A stretch of 64,000 nt of DNA from Asanoa iriomotensis (GTDB lineage: Bacteria; Actinomycetota; Actinomycetes; Mycobacteriales; Micromonosporaceae), in NCBI RefSeq assembly GCF_016862515.1, contig NZ_BONC01000023.1, forward strand, positions 44,472 through 108,471, read 5' to 3'. The position numbers were made by a program, and so were the translations under genes. Positions 34,458 through 43,272 of this stretch are shown piece after piece (within the stretch, counting starts at the first letter, position 1; every line of letters starts with the position of its first letter). The notes beneath the pieces are model-generated. The model was not told the DNA's origin, made no database searches, and was given only the letters and a program-made list of their open reading frames with translations.

Positions 34458-34472
34458 TTCCACAATATGGAG
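34458..34472. promoter_or_regulatory. IclR operator candidate, site B
   Basis: TTCCACAATATGGAG, 39 nt before the first gene of the plus-strand seven-gene operon. Together with site A it controls the divergent promoter region. Confidence 0.7.
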
Positions 34473-34510
34473 GCAACTTTCGCACACCGTGGGTGGGGGG
34501 AGGTGCCGGT

Positions 34511-35677
34511 TTGGACTTCAATCTGAGCGAGACCCAGTTGGCCCTTCGCGAGTCCACCCGGCAACTCTGCCAAGGCTTCGACTCGCCCTACTGGCGCCGG
34601 ATAGACGAGGAGAAGATCTTCCCAGAAGAGTTCGCCAAGGCGTGCGTCGCGGCCGGCCTTCCCGGCACGATGCTCCCCGTCGAGCTGGACGGGGTCGGAC
34701 TCGGCGTCACCGAGGCCGCCATCGTCCTCCAGGAGATCGCGGCGAGCAACGGCGGGCTCGACGCCTGCTCGGTGGTGCACATGGGCATGTTCGGGCTCAA
34801 CCCGATACTCGTGCACGGCAACGAGGAGCAGAAACGGAAGTACCTGCCGGCGGCGGCGCGCGGCGAACTGGATTCCTGCTTCCTCGTGACGGAGCCCGAC
34901 GCCGGGGTCGACACCACCCGGATCACCACGACAGCCCGGCGCGAGGGCGACACGTACGTGGTCAACGGCCGCAAGGTGTGGATCAGCCGGGCCGCCCAGG
35001 CCGAGTACGGACTGCTGCTGTGCCGTACCGAACCGTACTCGGCGGTGGAGCGCAAGACCGATGGGATGACGCTGCTCTTCATCCCGATGCGCGTGCCCGA
35101 GGTGATCATCACTGAGATCCCGAAGATGGGCCGCAACGGAGTCTCCTCCAACGAGGTGGTCATCGACGAGCTGCGGGTACCGGTCTCGTGCCGGATCGGC
35201 GAGGAGGGGCACGGCTTCCGGCACCTGCTCGACGGGATCAACCCGGAACGCATCATGATCGCGGCGGAGGCGGTCGGCCTCGGACTGAACGTTGTCCTGC
35301 GCGCCGCGGCGTATGCGCGCGACCGCGTGGTGTTCGGCCGTCCGATCGGCCAGAACCAGGGAGTCCAGCTCCCGCTGGCCGACGCGTACTCACAGCTCAA
35401 GCTGGCCGAACTCGCCACCTACGAAGCAGCCTGGCGGTACGACTCCGGGCTGGACTGCGGTGCACAGGCGAACATCGCGAAGCTGCGCGCCACGGAGGCG
35501 GCCCACTACGCGGTCAACGTCGCGTTCGAGACGTTCGGCGGGTACGGCTACGCCAAGGAGTACGACATCGAACGCTTCTATCGGCAACTGCCGCTGACCC
35601 GGGTCGCGCCGGTCACCAACAACCTGACGAAGGCCTTCATCGCGACCCAGGTTCTCGGGTTGCCGAAGTCCTACTAG
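34511..35677 (+). CDS. Acyl-CoA dehydrogenase
   Basis: A 388-residue ACAD. The start is TTG 34511 (MDFNLSETQLALRESTRQLC), eight bases after GGAGG at 34498-34502. Motifs: FLVTEPDAGVDTTRITTTAR, GRKVWISRAAQAEYGLLL, PKMGRNGVSSNEVVIDELRV, FGRPIGQNQGVQLPLADAYS and the C-terminal FETFGGYGYAKEYDIERFYR. It is the stand-alone homotetramer-like type and opens the plus-strand operon. Confidence 0.92.
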   Translation: MDFNLSETQLALRESTRQLCQGFDSPYWRRIDEEKIFPEEFAKACVAAGLPGTMLPVELDGVGLGVTEAAIVLQEIAASNGGLDACSVVHMGMFGLNPILVHGNEEQKRKYLPAAARGELDSCFLVTEPDAGVDTTRITTTARREGDTYVVNGRKVWISRAAQAEYGLLLCRTEPYSAVERKTDGMTLLFIPMRVPEVIITEIPKMGRNGVSSNEVVIDELRVPVSCRIGEEGHGFRHLLDGINPERIMIAAEAVGLGLNVVLRAAAYARDRVVFGRPIGQNQGVQLPLADAYSQLKLAELATYEAAWRYDSGLDCGAQANIAKLRATEAAHYAVNVAFETFGGYGYAKEYDIERFYRQLPLTRVAPVTNNLTKAFIATQVLGLPKSY

Positions 35678-35698
35678 CCAATCGACGAAGGAGCGGGA

Positions 35699-36868
35699 GT
35701 GGAGATGCGCGGCGCGGTCGCCATCGTCGGGATCGGCGAGACACCGGTGGGCAAGGTCCCCGACCGATCGAGCACGCAGTTGCACGCCGACGCGATCGAG
35801 TCGGCCGTGCGCGACGCCGGCCTCACGCTGGCCGACATAGACCTGCTGATGACGGGTAACTCCCGGCCGCGGCCTTACCTCTACCACGCCGAGATGGTGG
35901 CGGAGTACCTCGGCATCCGTCCGGCGCACTGCCTGACGGTCAACACCGGCGGCTCCACGTCGGCCGCGCTGATCCAGTACGCGGCGGCGATGATCGTGAC
36001 CGGTCAGGCAGAGGTCGCGGTCATCGCGAAGGCGGACAACCTGGCCACCGGGATGGGCCGGCAGGCGACGATCGAGTCGATGGCGACGATCGGACACCCG
36101 GAGTTCGAGGCGCCGACCGGCCTGCTGATCCCGGCGCTGTACGCCCTCGTCGCCGCCCGCTACTACCACCGGTACGCCATCAAGCCGGAACATGTCGCCG
36201 AGGTGGCTGTCGTCGACCGGGCGCACGCCGCACTGCACCCGACCGCGCAGTTCCGCAAACCGCTGACGGTCGACGACGTGCTCGGCTCGCGACTGATCGC
36301 CGACCCGCTGCACATGCTCGAGTGCGCGGCGGTCTCGGACGGCGGCGCCGCGTTCGTGATCACGTCCGCGGCCCGCGCACGGGACCTGCGCCAGCCACCG
36401 GTGTACCTGCTCGGCATGGGCGAGTCGCACCCGTTCGAGCACGTCTCCCAGGCTGCCGAGCTGAGCGAGACGGGCGCGGCGGACTCCGGTCGCGCCGCGT
36501 TCGCCGCGGCCGGCTGCCGTCATGAGGACATCGACGTCGCGATGGTCTACGACGCGTTCTCGTTCATTCAGCCGATGCAGTTGGAGGACCTCGGCTTCTG
36601 TGCCAAGGGCGAGGGGGGCGAGTTCGTCGCGGCCGGCCATACCCGGCTGGGCGGGCGCTTGCCCACGAACACGCACGGCGGTGTGCTCTCCCACTCCCAC
36701 GCCGGCAAGCCCAGCTCCCTCTTCATGGTCACAGAGGCGGTGCATCAGTTGCGCGGGATGGCCGGCGACCGACAGGTCCCCGGTGCGCGCACCGCCCTGG
36801 TGCACACCGAGGGCGGCATCCTCGCTTCGCACTGCACTGCGATCTTCTCCTCGGAGGTGCCCCAGTGA
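35699..36868 (+). CDS. Ltp-type thiolase-fold protein (lipid-transfer/retro-aldolase-like)
   Basis: A 389-residue thiolase-fold protein (AIVGIGETPVGKVPDRSSTQ; HTRLGGRLPTNTHGGVLSHS near the end). Where condensing thiolases carry the nucleophilic Cys, this one reads TVNTGGSTSAALIQYAAAMI, so the Cys is replaced. Such Cys-less Ltp proteins, paired with a DUF35 partner, act as retro-aldolases in sterol side-chain breakdown (Ltp2 with ChsH2). The next gene is a DUF35 protein and overlaps by GTGA, supporting that role. GTG 35699 has AAGGAGC upstream. Confidence 0.87.
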   Translation: MEMRGAVAIVGIGETPVGKVPDRSSTQLHADAIESAVRDAGLTLADIDLLMTGNSRPRPYLYHAEMVAEYLGIRPAHCLTVNTGGSTSAALIQYAAAMIVTGQAEVAVIAKADNLATGMGRQATIESMATIGHPEFEAPTGLLIPALYALVAARYYHRYAIKPEHVAEVAVVDRAHAALHPTAQFRKPLTVDDVLGSRLIADPLHMLECAAVSDGGAAFVITSAARARDLRQPPVYLLGMGESHPFEHVSQAAELSETGAADSGRAAFAAAGCRHEDIDVAMVYDAFSFIQPMQLEDLGFCAKGEGGEFVAAGHTRLGGRLPTNTHGGVLSHSHAGKPSSLFMVTEAVHQLRGMAGDRQVPGARTALVHTEGGILASHCTAIFSSEVPQ

Positions 36869-37299
36869 CATCCGCCGTGCCACCGGCTCCCGCCAAGCCG
36901 CTGCCCGTGCCGGACCAGGACAGCGCCGGGTTCTGGAGCGCCGCCGCAGAGCACCGGCTCATGGTGCAGCACTGCGACGACTGCGGCGCCGACCAACTCT
37001 TCCCGCGGCTGGTCTGCGTGCGTTGCCACGGCCGCGCGGTACGGTTGCGACCCGCCGCCGGTACCGGCACCGTCTACTCCTGCACGATCGTCCGGCGCGC
37101 GCCCAGCGCGGCGTTCGCCGCCGACGTGCCGTACGTCGTCGCGCTGGTCGAACTGGCCGAGGGACCCCGGTTGATGGTGAACCTCGTCGGATGTGCCCCC
37201 GAGGACGTACACATCGGCATGGCCGTACAGGTCCAGTTCGACGACGTCGCCGAGGGCATCTCGCTGCCACGATTCCGCCCCATGGACGCCCAGCCGTGA
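36865..37299 (+). CDS. DUF35 zinc-ribbon/OB-fold protein
   Basis: A 144-residue partner protein. It has a rubredoxin-like zinc ribbon with two CxxC pairs (HCDDCGADQLFPRLVCVRCH) followed by an OB-fold (GTGTVYSCTIVRRAPSAAFA; YVVALVELAEGPRLMVNLVG). DUF35 proteins bind acyl-CoA and complete the active unit of Ltp-type thiolases. It overlaps the Ltp gene and the next ligase gene by GTGA at both ends. Confidence 0.9.
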   Translation: MTSAVPPAPAKPLPVPDQDSAGFWSAAAEHRLMVQHCDDCGADQLFPRLVCVRCHGRAVRLRPAAGTGTVYSCTIVRRAPSAAFAADVPYVVALVELAEGPRLMVNLVGCAPEDVHIGMAVQVQFDDVAEGISLPRFRPMDAQP

Positions 37300-38753
37300 G
37301 TGTGCCGCTGCTGCTGGAGATGGCGGCCGAGGCCTTTCCCGACCGGCCCGCGCTGCGCGCGCCCGACGGCACACCGCTGACCTTCGCGGCGTACCGGGAC
37401 CGGGTCGCGGCGGCGGCACGCCTGATCCGGGGGCGGGACGTGCGCCGGGTCGTGCTGCTTTCCGAAGCCACCGCTGCCCTGCCGGTGGCGCTCTTCGCGG
37501 CGGCCTGGGCCGGCCTCCCGTTCGTCCCGGTCAACCACCGGCTGCCCGCCGACCGCGTCGGTGAACTCCTCGATCGGCTGCCCGACGCCTGCGTCGTGTC
37601 GGCCGCCGGAGTCGCGGCGCCCTCCGGTCTGACCACAGTGGACGACGTCGAGTTGTTCACCGCGCCGCCCGCCGACGACGGGCCCGCCGGCGCCGACGCC
37701 GACGACACCGCCGTCGAGCTCTTCACCAGCGGTACGACCGGACCGCCAAGGCTGACCGCGCTGACCCACTCGAACCTGTTCAGCTACGTCACCAACACCG
37801 TCGACCTCGGCGCGGCCGCCGCGGACGAGGCGCTGCTGCTGGCCACGCCGCCCTTTCACATCGCCGCCGTGGCCGCCGTGCTCACCTCGTGCTACGCGGG
37901 TCGCCGGATCGTGCCGATGGGCCGGTTCACCTCCGAGCGTTGGCTGCGCGCCGCCGCCGAGGAACGCGCCACCCACGCGTTCCTGGTGCCGACGATGCTG
38001 GCGCGAGTGCTCGACACCCTTGACCGGGATCCTGACCTGGCCGCGCCCGCCCTGCGCAGCCTCGCCTACGGCGGTGCGCGGATGCCCCGGCCCACGATCG
38101 AGCGTGCGCTGCGCGCGTTCTCGGAGACCGACTTCGTCAACGCTTACGGCCTCACCGAGACCAGCTCCACCGTTGCCGTGCTCGGCCCCGACGACCACCG
38201 GGCCGCCGCGCTCGGCGATCCGGTCGCGGTCGAGCGCCTCGGATCGGTGGGGCGGGTGCTGCCCGGCGTCGAGGCGCGCATCGTCGACGTCGGCGGCGAG
38301 CCGCTGCCGATCGGCGCCTCCGGCCTGGTCGAGCTGCGTGGCGCGCAGGTCGCGCCCGGCGGCGGCGCGGTGGGCGGCTGGCTGCGTACCGGTGACACCG
38401 GTCGGATCGACGCCGACGGCTACCTGTTCCTCGGCGGTCGGGCCGACGACGTCATCATCAAGGGCGGGGAGAACATCGCGCCGGGCGAGATCGAGGACGT
38501 CGTCCTGCGGCATCCGTCCGTCGCCGCCGTGGCCGTGGTAGGCATCCCGGACCCCGAGTGGGGCGAACGGGTGGCCGCCGCCGTCGTCCCCCACGCGGGC
38601 ACCGTCGAGCCCGAGGCGATCCGGGAGTGGGTCCGGGGGCACCTGGGGTCGTTGAAGACGCCGGACTTGGTCCGGATCCTGGGCACGCTGCCGGAGACGG
38701 CAACCGGCAAGATCCCTCGCTCCGCCGTCCGCGATCTGCTGGCGGCCCGGTGA
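37296..38753 (+). CDS. AMP-forming acyl-CoA synthetase (1)
   Basis: A 485-residue ANL-superfamily ligase. The P-loop is VELFTSGTTGPPRLTALTH, with Arg-Leu where Lys-Gly is usual; then YGLTETSSTVAVLG, WLRTGDTGRIDADGYLFLGG RADDVIIKGGENI and the C-terminal lysine in ATGKIPRSAVRDLL. It activates a carboxylic acid to its CoA thioester. The start is GTG 37296, overlapping the DUF35 stop. The odd P-loop residue may slow adenylation but does not remove the catalytic C-terminal lysine. Confidence 0.9.
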   Translation: MSVPLLLEMAAEAFPDRPALRAPDGTPLTFAAYRDRVAAAARLIRGRDVRRVVLLSEATAALPVALFAAAWAGLPFVPVNHRLPADRVGELLDRLPDACVVSAAGVAAPSGLTTVDDVELFTAPPADDGPAGADADDTAVELFTSGTTGPPRLTALTHSNLFSYVTNTVDLGAAAADEALLLATPPFHIAAVAAVLTSCYAGRRIVPMGRFTSERWLRAAAEERATHAFLVPTMLARVLDTLDRDPDLAAPALRSLAYGGARMPRPTIERALRAFSETDFVNAYGLTETSSTVAVLGPDDHRAAALGDPVAVERLGSVGRVLPGVEARIVDVGGEPLPIGASGLVELRGAQVAPGGGAVGGWLRTGDTGRIDADGYLFLGGRADDVIIKGGENIAPGEIEDVVLRHPSVAAVAVVGIPDPEWGERVAAAVVPHAGTVEPEAIREWVRGHLGSLKTPDLVRILGTLPETATGKIPRSAVRDLLAAR

Positions 38754-39775
38754 CCGCCCAGGCGCCGGCCCTTCCCCCGGTGGAGCGGGTGCTGCCCGGG
38801 GTCTGGGCGATTCCACTACCGATGACCGGCACCGGCCTGGCCTACGTGCGGGTCTACACGATCGAGGCGGACGACGGTTTCTACCTCGTGGACGCCGGTT
38901 GGCCGAGCCCCGCGGCGCTGGACCTGCTGGCGGCGGGGTTCGCCGCCGCCGGCGCCTCGCTCGCCGACCTACGCGGTGTCCTCGTTACCCACATTCATCC
39001 CGACCACTACGGGCTGGCGGCGCACATCCGGAAAGCCACGGGCGCGTGGGTCGCCCTGCACCCAGCCGACGCCGCGATCATCGAAGACCGGTACGGCGTA
39101 GACGGGAATCGTGTCGCGCTGACCCGGCAGTGGCTCCGCGCGGCCGGCGTGCCGGACGGCAGGGTGACGGAGCTGACCACCGCGATGCTCGCTGGCCCCG
39201 GCGACATCGAGATCTGCCTCCCGGACCTCGAGCTGGAGCACGGTGAGCGGGCACCGATACCCGGCCGGGAGCTCGTCGCTGTTCACTCGCCCGGGCACAC
39301 CCCCGGTCACCTCATGTTCGACCTGCCTGCCGAGGGAGCGGTGTTCGCTGGGGACAACCTGCTGTCCCGGGCGACGCCGAACATCTCCTACGGACCGCAC
39401 ACGGACCCCGATCCCCTGTCGGACTATCTGCACTCGTTGCTGGCGGTGGCCGACCTGGGCCCCCGGGCCGCCTTCCCGGCCCATCAGCAGTTCATCGCCG
39501 ACGCCGCGGGGCGAGCCAAGGAACTCGTGAATCACCACGACGAGCGGCTCCAGGAGGTGCTGATGGTGCTGCTACGCGGCGCCGAGACGGTGTACGACGT
39601 GTGTGGCGAGCTCACCTGGCGCCACCGCCTGGACAGGTTGCCCACCTATCTGGTCCGGGCGGCGCTCGGCGAGACCCACGCGCACCTGCTGCGGCTCGCC
39701 ACGATCGGCGCTGCCACGGTCTCGCCCGGGCCACCGCAGCGCTGGGCGGCCGTACCGGTGGCGGAGGCGCCATGA
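38750..39775 (+). CDS. MBL-fold metallohydrolase
   Basis: A 341-residue metallo-beta-lactamase-fold hydrolase. The metal motif is LVTHIHPDHYGLAAHIRKAT (HxHxDH), with further ligands in AVHSPGHTPGHLMF and VFAGDNLLS. A C-terminal helical region is seen as in the glyoxalase II-like/LACTB2 group. It might hydrolyse a lactone or an acyl-CoA/thioester intermediate of the pathway. The start GTG 38750 overlaps the ligase stop, and its own stop overlaps the next ATG. Confidence 0.87.
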   Translation: MTAQAPALPPVERVLPGVWAIPLPMTGTGLAYVRVYTIEADDGFYLVDAGWPSPAALDLLAAGFAAAGASLADLRGVLVTHIHPDHYGLAAHIRKATGAWVALHPADAAIIEDRYGVDGNRVALTRQWLRAAGVPDGRVTELTTAMLAGPGDIEICLPDLELEHGERAPIPGRELVAVHSPGHTPGHLMFDLPAEGAVFAGDNLLSRATPNISYGPHTDPDPLSDYLHSLLAVADLGPRAAFPAHQQFIADAAGRAKELVNHHDERLQEVLMVLLRGAETVYDVCGELTWRHRLDRLPTYLVRAALGETHAHLLRLATIGAATVSPGPPQRWAAVPVAEAP

Positions 39776-40788
39776 TCTGGGTGGTGGGGGCCGGCGGCAT
39801 CGGCGCCGGCATCGCGGCCCGGCTCGCCGGCGCGGGCGAGGACGTCGCCGTCTTCGACGACTGGGCCGACAACGTCGACCACATCCGGCAGCACGGTCTC
39901 ACCCTGGAACATCCGGGCGGGGTGCTGCATACCCGGCCAACAGCCATCCGTCTCTCCGACCCGGCCGCGCTGGCCGCGGCGACGACGCCGGATCTCGTCC
40001 TGCTCGCGGTGAAGTCGGACCGTACGCGCGAGACGCTGCTCCGGCTCGTCGACCGGCTGCCGTCGCGGTGCCCGGTGGTGTCGCTGCAGAACGGCCTCAA
40101 CGAGCCGGTCATCGCCGAGGTCGTGGGGCCGGCCCGGACGGTCGGCGCCGTGGTCCGCTTCGACGGCGCTCTCCTCGGTCCGGGCCGGGTCACACAGCAG
40201 CGGTCCGACGGCGATCTGGTCATCGGCGCCATCGACGGTGCGACGGCCGGCGTGGTCCCGGGGGTCGCCGACCGGCTGCGCGCGGCGCTGCCGGTGGTCG
40301 TCTCGTCGGACATTTGGGTGGAGCTGTGGAGCAAGCTCACCCGCAACTGCCTGCTGAACCCGGTCTCGACGCTGGTGGGGTTGGGCCTGGGCCGGATGGC
40401 GGCCATACCCGCGGTGCGGACGGTCTGCCTGCGGGCCGGGCTCGAGGTGGTCGCGGTGGCGCGCGCCAACGGCGTCGCGACCGAACCCGCCATCATGTAC
40501 GGCCCTGACGTGGAACGGTTGCTGGTCGGCGATCCCGATGAGGTGCGGGATTTCCACGCCGCGTTCGAGCGGACCTACGCGGCGTTCCCCGACCTCAAGC
40601 CGTCGATGCTCCAGGACGCCGAGAAGGGGCGGTCGGTCGAGGTCCGCTGGCTGAACGGCGCGGTCGTCGAGGCCGGGACGCGGGCCGGGATCGCCACCCC
40701 GGTCAACCTGGCCCTGACCGAGCGTGTGGAGGAACTGGTCCGCGGCGTACGGACGCCGGGAGTGCACAACCTGAAGGGGCTTACGTGA
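39772..40788 (+). CDS. Ketopantoate reductase (PanE/ApbA)-family protein
   Basis: A 338-residue NAD(P)-dependent 2-oxoacid reductase-like protein (MIWVVGAGGIGAGIAARLAG; DLVLLAVKSDRTRETL; VSLQNGLNEPV; catalytic Lys in ELWSKLTRNCLLNPVSTLVG). In this setting, between a TPP enzyme and an MBL hydrolase, a role on a pathway 2-oxo or 3-oxo acid is more likely than pantothenate synthesis. ATGA and GTGA overlaps tie it to both neighbours. Confidence 0.87.
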   Translation: MIWVVGAGGIGAGIAARLAGAGEDVAVFDDWADNVDHIRQHGLTLEHPGGVLHTRPTAIRLSDPAALAAATTPDLVLLAVKSDRTRETLLRLVDRLPSRCPVVSLQNGLNEPVIAEVVGPARTVGAVVRFDGALLGPGRVTQQRSDGDLVIGAIDGATAGVVPGVADRLRAALPVVVSSDIWVELWSKLTRNCLLNPVSTLVGLGLGRMAAIPAVRTVCLRAGLEVVAVARANGVATEPAIMYGPDVERLLVGDPDEVRDFHAAFERTYAAFPDLKPSMLQDAEKGRSVEVRWLNGAVVEAGTRAGIATPVNLALTERVEELVRGVRTPGVHNLKGLT

Positions 40789-42452
40789 GTACGGAAATCA
40801 CGGGTTACGCCCGTCTCGTCGACGCGCTCGAATGCCTCGGCACGCGCGAGATGTTCGGCGTGATGGGCGTGGGCAACATGCACATGGTCGGTGAGTTCGC
40901 GAAGCGCGGCGGCCGGTACGTGGCGACGCGGCACGAGGCCGGCGCGGTGAACATGGCCGACGGCCAGGCACGTACCACCGGCGGGCTGGGCGTGTGCACG
41001 GTCATCCAGGGCCCGGGCCTGACCAACGCGATCACCGCGCTGACGACCGCGGTCCGCTCCGCCTCCCCGGTCCTGGTCATCACCAGCGAGCTGCCGCTGG
41101 GTCGCCGGCCAGCCGGACAGGCGATCGAACAGGAGCCACTCGTCACCGCCACGGGTGCCACGTACCTCCGGGTAACCGACGCCGATCCCGGGGCGGCGCT
41201 GATCGAGGCGGCCGAGCTGGCGCTGCGCGAGCGCCGGCCGGTAGTGCTGAGCGTGCCCGGCGCGGTGCAGCGGCGGACCTGGCCGCCGGCGCCGCTGGCC
41301 GCGCCGGCGGTGCGCCTGCACCGGGTGCCCGCGGCCGAGGCCGACGTGACGCTGCTGGCGCGGCTGTTCGCCTCCGCCACGCATCCGGTCGTGGTTGCGG
41401 GCCGGGGCGCGCAGTGGTCCGGTGCCGGCGACGCGGTGGCGGAGCTGGCCGAACGGACCGGCGCGCTGCTCGGCACCACGGCGCTGCTCAAGGACCGGTT
41501 CCGCGGCCACCCGGCCGACGTCGGCGTGGTTGGTGGCTTTTCCCATCCGCTGGCCCGGGATCTGCTCGGCGCCGCCGACCTGGTGGTCACGCTCGGCGCT
41601 TCGCTGAGCGTGTGGACGATCGCCCGGGGTGGGCTCTTCCCCCGCGCCACGCTCGTGCAGTGCGACCACGACGCCGACGCGATCGGCGGGCAGGCGCGGC
41701 CGGACCACGGGATCGTCGCCGACGTGCGGGCATTGGTGGAAGCGCTGCTGCCCCGGCTGCCGGATCCGGACGAGGCACCGGCGCGGTGGGCCGCGGAGGG
41801 AGCCTTCGACCGGCTGGCAGCGCGCAAGCCCGACGACGATGTCGTCGACGGCAGCGACGAGGACCGGCTCGACCCGCGGACCGCGGCCATGGTTCTCGAC
41901 CGGACGCTGCCCGCCGACCGGGTGCTGACCGTGGACGGCGGGCACTACATCGGGTTCCCGACGGAGTTCATCGCGGTGCCCGATCCCCGGCAGTACCAGT
42001 TCACACTGACCTTCGGCGCGATCGGGCAGGCCCTCGGCGTGGCGATCGGGGCCGCGGTCGCGAAGCCGGGGCCGGCACACGTGTGCGTGATCGGCGACGG
42101 CGGGCTCGCCACGTCCATCGCCGACCTGGACACGGTGGTGCGGGAGGCGGTCCCGCTGCTCATCGTCGTCTTCAACGACATGGCCTACGGCGCGGAGATC
42201 CACCACCTACGGCACGAGGGGCTGCCGGACGAGATCGCGCGATTCACCGGTCCGGACCTGGTGGAGGTGGCCGCCGGCTTCGGTTGCGACGCTCGGCGGG
42301 CCGCCACCGCCACCGAACTGACCGACGCGGTCCGTGGCTGGTCCGGCGATGCCCCGTTGCTGATCGACGTGCCGATCGACGGGCTGCTCCTGGCGCACTG
42401 GTATGCCGAGGTGCTCGACCCGCCGCGGCAGCTCACCAGGCGTACCGGCTGA
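40785..42452 (+). CDS. Thiamine-diphosphate-dependent enzyme (acetolactate synthase/decarboxylase-like)
   Basis: A 555-residue ThDP enzyme. The cofactor-activating Glu is in YVATRHEAGAVNMADGQART, the central domain starts HPVVVAGRGAQWSGAGDAVA, and the Mg/ThDP motif is VCVIGDGGLATSIADLDTVV with VFNDMAYG. The family includes acetolactate synthase, benzoylformate decarboxylase and 2-hydroxyacyl-CoA lyase, the last of which would give C1 shortening. The exact reaction cannot be read here. It is last gene of the plus-strand operon and overlaps the convergent LLM gene by 20 nt. Confidence 0.88.
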   Translation: MSTEITGYARLVDALECLGTREMFGVMGVGNMHMVGEFAKRGGRYVATRHEAGAVNMADGQARTTGGLGVCTVIQGPGLTNAITALTTAVRSASPVLVITSELPLGRRPAGQAIEQEPLVTATGATYLRVTDADPGAALIEAAELALRERRPVVLSVPGAVQRRTWPPAPLAAPAVRLHRVPAAEADVTLLARLFASATHPVVVAGRGAQWSGAGDAVAELAERTGALLGTTALLKDRFRGHPADVGVVGGFSHPLARDLLGAADLVVTLGASLSVWTIARGGLFPRATLVQCDHDADAIGGQARPDHGIVADVRALVEALLPRLPDPDEAPARWAAEGAFDRLAARKPDDDVVDGSDEDRLDPRTAAMVLDRTLPADRVLTVDGGHYIGFPTEFIAVPDPRQYQFTLTFGAIGQALGVAIGAAVAKPGPAHVCVIGDGGLATSIADLDTVVREAVPLLIVVFNDMAYGAEIHHLRHEGLPDEIARFTGPDLVEVAAGFGCDARRAATATELTDAVRGWSGDAPLLIDVPIDGLLLAHWYAEVLDPPRQLTRRTG

Positions 42453-43272
42453 GCAACGCCGCGAGCTGGTCGCGCACTTTCTCGGCCGGGCCCGCGGGCG
42501 GCGGCACCAGCACCCTCGTCGGGGCCAGCGCCCGCAGCAGTTCGCGGTGCTCGGCCCGGGTGGACGCGCCCAGCGTCACGGGCAGCCGGGCGGGATCGCC
42601 GCCGTAGCGGGCCGCCTGCTCGCGGTAGTACGGCACCAGTCGCGCCGCGTCGGCGAGGCGGGCCGGGAGGAAGCCGGCGCCGAGTCGCGCGGCGCGACGC
42701 GCGGCGACGGGCGAGCTGCCGCAGATGTGCAGTGGCACCGGGCGTTGGACGGGCGCCGGGCGGACCCACCCACCCGCCTGCGGGTGTGGCCGCTCCCCCC
42801 ACAGCTCCCGGAGCGTGTCGAGCTGGGTCTCCACGAGCCGGCCCCGCCCGGCGAATTGGTGGCCGGTCGCCCGGAACTCGTCCTCCGCCCAGCCGACCCC
42901 GATCCCGAGCTCGACCCGGCCGCCGGAGAGCATGTCGAGGGTGGCCACCTCCTTCGCGGTCACCGCCGCGTCGCGGAGCGGCAGCACGAGCGCGGCGGTG
43001 CCCAGCCGCACGTCGCTGCTGTGTGCGGCGAACCAGGTGAGCCAGAGCAACGGGTCAGGTACTGGCTGCTGGTCCGCGAGGACGTCAGGTGTGCGCCGGT
43101 CGGGTGGGTAGCGGCGGGCCTGCCGCATCGCCGGCGTCACCACCACGTGCTCGACTGTCCACACCGACTCGACACCGAGTTCGGCGCACGCGAGGGCCAG
43201 CGCCCGCGCACCCTCCGGGGAGGCGAGCGCGCCGACGTTCGCGTACATCACACCGACCGGTGGCGCGCTCAC
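42433..43272 (-). CDS. LLM-class (F420/flavin-dependent) oxidoreductase
   Basis: A 279-residue TIM-barrel oxidoreductase of the luciferase-like group (VGVMYANVGALASPEGARAL; SVWTVEHVVV; VRLGTAALVLPLRDAAVTAK; LSGGRVELGIGVGWAEDEF). The start is GTG 43272 overlapping the ligase stop as GTGA; a longer frame upstream is not conserved. In actinomycetes many use coenzyme F420. It may carry out a monooxygenation or reduction of the pathway substrate. Confidence 0.88.
   Translation of the reverse strand: MSAPPVGVMYANVGALASPEGARALALACAELGVESVWTVEHVVVTPAMRQARRYPPDRRTPDVLADQQPVPDPLLWLTWFAAHSSDVRLGTAALVLPLRDAAVTAKEVATLDMLSGGRVELGIGVGWAEDEFRATGHQFAGRGRLVETQLDTLRELWGERPHPQAGGWVRPAPVQRPVPLHICGSSPVAARRAARLGAGFLPARLADAARLVPYYREQAARYGGDPARLPVTLGASTRAEHRELLRALAPTRVLVPPPAGPAEKVRDQLAALLSRYAW

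Noticed and set aside
32497..35115. An 872-codon open frame on the plus strand opposite the acyl-CoA dehydrogenases
   Set aside because: It is antisense to well-supported genes, shows no domain, and is rich in Arg/Gly/Pro/Glu as expected of a GC-rich shadow frame.
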